This document shows, piece after piece, positions 61,331 through 64,000 of a stretch of 64,000 nucleotides of DNA. Position numbers and translations under genes: made by a program. This stretch comes from Thermotogaceae bacterium. Its GTDB lineage: Bacteria > Thermotogota > Thermotogae > Thermotogales > Thermotogaceae. The notes under the pieces are model-generated. The model ran no database searches and was not told the DNA's origin. It saw only the letters and a list, made by a program, of their open reading frames with translations. How positions within the stretch are numbered: the first letter of the stretch is position 1; each line of letters opens with the position of its first letter. The stretch lies in assembly GCA_027077795.1 (NCBI GenBank), contig JALWTT010000009.1, positions 1 to 64,000 on the forward strand. Reading direction: 5' to 3'.

Positions 61331-63006
61331 TATTCCCTCCCGAAGAATCTATCCAACTCCGAGAACTTTATCCTGAACACAAGGGGTCTCCCATGGGGGC
61401 ACGAGGTTATCCCTCTCTCTTCTATCATTTTAAGGAGCTCTAAAGAAGATGATGGATCTAACCTGTCTCCCGTTTTTACCGCGCTCTTGCAAGCCATATC
61501 AGCTAGGATCTTTTGGAGAGTTTTTCCCATGTCGGCTAGGTCAGAAAATCTAAGGGTTTCTAGGATTTCCCTGAATGACTCTTCTGCAGCGATTGCCGGA
61601 AGGACTGAAGGCAACGCTAGAAGAAGCACGTACCCCTCGTTTATCTCGAAATCGAATCCGAACTTCTTCAAAACATCCCTTTTCCCCCGAGCCACTTCCT
61701 CCAATACCCGTTCTAAATCCACTCTTATCGGCAACATAAGTCTCATAGAGCTCATTTTTCCGCTTGTAAAATCGCTCTTCAGTTTTTCATATATTAACCT
61801 CTCATGAGCTGCATGATAGTCAATTATCATCAGGGATTCATCATCCTCTGCCAATATATACCTATCTTTCAGGGTCATGAGGAATCGCCATTTGCCCTCT
61901 TGGAGAGGTTCCACTCTTGAAAAATCCCTCTCAAACCTCAAGAGTTCTAGCGGTTCTTTGAGAATCCTTGAAGGCTTCTCTGGTCTTTCATAACTGAATT
62001 TTCTTTCAATTTTCAAACTTCTCTCCCAACCCTTAGAAGCGGCCTTTTTAACGGCTTCATACACCACTCTTTCCACAAGATTTGGGTCGGAGAATTTGAC
62101 TTCAAGCTTCTGTGGATGAATGTTGACATCTATCTTTTCTGGGGGCGTTTCCACAAATATCACCCCAATAGGGTGCATTCCTTTCTGAAGAGCTTCCCCA
62201 TATCCTCTCTCAAAAGCCCGAGAGATCTCAGGACTGAGAACACTCCTGCCGTTGACGAATACGTACTGGCCACTTCTACTTTTTCGCCAGACTCCCGGCC
62301 TTGAGATAAGCCCCCGTATTTTCACCCAACTTGTGGAATCGTCTATCTCAAGCATTTCTCTAGCCCTTGCATCTGGCATGATCAGGGAAACGCGAGCTCT
62401 CAGATCAGATGGAGGAGCGTTGTAAACCACTGTGCCATCTTTCCTGAAGGTGAAATGGATATCTGGTCTGGAAAGAATGAATTTTTGAACAGTTTCGATG
62501 ACCATTCTTCCCTCAATAGACGCGGACTTTAAGAATTTTCTCCTCGCTGGCATGTTGAAGAACAAGTCTCTAATGATGACACTTGTTCCAAGATTCGATG
62601 AAACTCTTTCAACACTGAGGACTTCTCCTCCCTCGACGACCACCTTGCTACCGAGCTTTTCTCCTTTTCTTCTGCTCACAACAGTGGCTCTGCTGACCCT
62701 AACTATGGAGGAAAGTGCCTCACCTCGGAAACCATATGTGCTTATCCTGTACAGGTCCTCCAGGGAGTGCAACTTACTGGTCGTGTGAGGTTGAATGGCA
62801 AGCAATATCTCATCTTCACTCATACCAGTTCCATCGTCGGACACCTTTATATATCCCTTTCCACCCTTTGTTATCTCTATATCCACCCTTTTTGCAAGGG
62901 CATCAAGGGCATTTTCGACCAATTCTTTAACAACCGAAAAAGCGCCGACGACAACCTCGCCGGCGGCTATCTTCCTGACAACTTCGTCTGGCAACTTCTC
63001 TATCAT
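61330..63006 (-). CDS. mutL: DNA mismatch repair protein MutL
   Basis: The 558-residue mismatch-repair ATPase/endonuclease has the N-terminal GHKL motifs: ELVENALDALA, DDGTGMSEDEI and YGFRGEALSSI. The C-terminal domain has the zinc-binding CPHGRP motif and the nuclease-type motif written DYHAAHERLIYE, where most MutLs have DQHA. The ATG overlaps the stop of the upstream small gene as ATGA. No mutS is in the window. Confidence 0.96.
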   Translation of the reverse strand: MIEKLPDEVVRKIAAGEVVVGAFSVVKELVENALDALAKRVDIEITKGGKGYIKVSDDGTGMSEDEILLAIQPHTTSKLHSLEDLYRISTYGFRGEALSSIVRVSRATVVSRRKGEKLGSKVVVEGGEVLSVERVSSNLGTSVIIRDLFFNMPARRKFLKSASIEGRMVIETVQKFILSRPDIHFTFRKDGTVVYNAPPSDLRARVSLIMPDARAREMLEIDDSTSWVKIRGLISRPGVWRKSRSGQYVFVNGRSVLSPEISRAFERGYGEALQKGMHPIGVIFVETPPEKIDVNIHPQKLEVKFSDPNLVERVVYEAVKKAASKGWERSLKIERKFSYERPEKPSRILKEPLELLRFERDFSRVEPLQEGKWRFLMTLKDRYILAEDDESLMIIDYHAAHERLIYEKLKSDFTSGKMSSMRLMLPIRVDLERVLEEVARGKRDVLKKFGFDFEINEGYVLLLALPSVLPAIAAEESFREILETLRFSDLADMGKTLQKILADMACKSAVKTGDRLDPSSSLELLKMIEERGITSCPHGRPLVFRIKFSELDRFFGRE

Positions 63007-63215
63007 ATTCTCATCAGGTAACCGTGAGATTGTAAGATCTTCGCCATCATTTCCTTTGTCACCTTCTCATCTTCATATTCTACCTCCAAAGCTCTGGCAT
63101 CTAGATCTATCTCTACCTTCTCCACTCCGTCCATGCCAGCCAGAATTCCTCTGACCTTTTTGCCATCTTCTTCGCTTTCCATATTATCCACGGGGAAGTA
63201 CCTCAGTCTCTTCAA
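63003..63215 (-). CDS. HMA-fold protein lacking the metal-binding cysteines
   Basis: From TTG 63215 (5 nt after GGGAGGTGA) the protein has 70 residues; GTG 63224 lies within the SD. The sequence follows the HMA ferredoxin-like pattern: a first strand, a helix with GILAGMDGVEKVEIDL, ALEVEYEDEKVTKEMMAKIL and a last strand SHGYLMRI. The CxxC metal site is replaced (NMESEEDGKK) and no cysteine remains. It is translationally coupled to mutL and lies 5 nt after the pseudouridine synthase gene. Function unknown. Confidence 0.8.
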   Translation of the reverse strand: MKRLRYFPVDNMESEEDGKKVRGILAGMDGVEKVEIDLDARALEVEYEDEKVTKEMMAKILQSHGYLMRI

Positions 63216-63220
63216 AATCT

Positions 63221-64000
63221 TCACCTCCCGATCTTGAGTTTTGTTAGAACCATTCTCAAGTCCTCGGAAAGAGGAGCTTCCACTGTCAGTTTTTTTCCGG
63301 TGAGCGGATGAACGAATCCCAATTTAGTGCAGTGAAGAAACTGTCTCTTCAGACCATATCTCTTTGCGAAAATCCTGTTGAACGATTTTTCACCGTATTT
63401 GTTGTCACCAACGACATGATGCTTTATCATGGAAAAATGCCTTCTGATCTGATGCTTTCTCCCAGTTTCTATGGTCACTCTAACATAAGATACCTCGTTT
63501 CCCCTGTGAATCACCTCGTAACTGGTTACAGCCTCTTGTCCATCCAGGGGTATATCTATAACCCCACTTGGCTTTGTAGCTCCTCTAACGAGCGAAAGAT
63601 ACTCCTTTTTCACCAACCTCTTTTTGAAAAGTTCCGTTAAAATTCTAGCGGTGTCTTTGTCCTTGGCAACCATCAGAGCTCCTGATGTGTTCAAATCCAG
63701 TCTATGAACAAGGTGCGGTTCAAATCCCCTTTCATTTCCATAATACATCAATCCCTCTATCAACGTGGCGACATGTATATTCTTTCCAGGGTGAAGTGCA
63801 ACACCTGCAGGTTTGTTCAAGATCATTATCCTGTCATCCTCGTACAATATATTCAGTGGGATTTCTTGCGGCTCAAGGTTGTTCTCTTTCCGCCTTTCAA
63901 ACCTTTCAAGATCCACATAGCGTATCTCGACCACATCACCTTTTTCCAATCTGAAAGAATTCTCCCTCACCCTTTTCCCATTAACGTAAACCTTTCCCTT
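63221..64000 (-). CDS. RluA-family pseudouridine synthase (partial)
   Basis: The gene runs off the right edge; 259 residues are visible. The visible start of the S4 domain (KGKVYVNGKRV) is followed by the catalytic domain with ILNKPAGVALHPGKN, HRLDLNTSGALMVAKD (the nucleophilic aspartate) and VTIETGRKHQIRRH, as in RluA/RluD enzymes that modify rRNA or tRNA uridines. Its exact target cannot be decided. The remaining N-terminal part lies outside the window. Confidence 0.94.
   Translation of the reverse strand, partial: KGKVYVNGKRVRENSFRLEKGDVVEIRYVDLERFERRKENNLEPQEIPLNILYEDDRIMILNKPAGVALHPGKNIHVATLIEGLMYYGNERGFEPHLVHRLDLNTSGALMVAKDKDTARILTELFKKRLVKKEYLSLVRGATKPSGVIDIPLDGQEAVTSYEVIHRGNEVSYVRVTIETGRKHQIRRHFSMIKHHVVGDNKYGEKSFNRIFAKRYGLKRQFLHCTKLGFVHPLTGKKLTVEAPLSEDLRMVLTKLKIGR

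Overview
The window reads as chromosome of a thermophilic, flagellated member of the Thermotogota. The basis is a lysine riboswitch very like the well-known Thermotoga one, a flagellar cluster in the order fliR-flhB-flhA-flhF-flhG-PilZ-PilZ-cheC-cheD-fliA, a uridine-kinase-like/TrmI cluster, tandem-domain FeoA, heavy AGA/AGG/ATA codon use, and many overlapping genes with GTG or TTG starts behind strong Shine-Dalgarno (SD) sites. The assignment is by family resemblance only. No rRNA, tRNA or CRISPR array was found.

Layout. 1-775: three small minus-strand genes of unknown origin, the first cut by the window edge. 807-2165: an IS110-family element with a transposase and a structured upstream region that may encode its bridge RNA. 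2239-5397: glycine cleavage genes gcvH-gcvPA-gcvPB, without gcvT. 9494-5423 (minus): a carbohydrate-type ABC importer with an ATP-grasp D-Ala-D-Ala-ligase-like gene. 9635-30153 (plus): one tightly packed run from glyS through a permease, the flagellar export and chemotaxis genes and fliA, then a deoxynucleoside kinase, a decayed membrane-protein gene, coaE, argF, a PASTA protein, a histidine kinase and an HDOD protein. 33697-30137 (minus): promoter, lysine riboswitch, terminator, amino-acid ABC importer, an RsuA-type pseudouridine synthase and a DUF212 membrane protein.

34031-37458: a chemoreceptor with an (AC)13 tract in its leader, and a glycosyltransferase. 42177-37475 (minus): a second sugar-type ABC system in which one permease appears to start at ATT and the other carries a large external coiled-coil insert. 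42378-47800: uridine-kinase-like protein, two secreted proteins (one GerMN), TrmI, an M20 peptidase and IspF. 48301-50281: a HAD phosphatase, then the L10 leader with attenuator and rplJ-rplL. 50296-55125 (minus): S1 protein, L31, glutamate dehydrogenase and the feoA-feoB iron operon.

55138-58196 holds the most interesting system: a two-gene operon encoding a lipoprotein whose C-terminal part looks cohesin-like, and a secreted papain-family protease ending in a clear type I dockerin. Together they suggest a surface-anchored protease complex built on the cellulosome principle. 58466-64000 finishes with an acidic protein, a membrane protein, Sua5-type threonylcarbamoyl-AMP synthase, an MFS transporter, mutL, a metal-binding-fold protein without cysteines, and an RluA-type pseudouridine synthase cut by the right edge.
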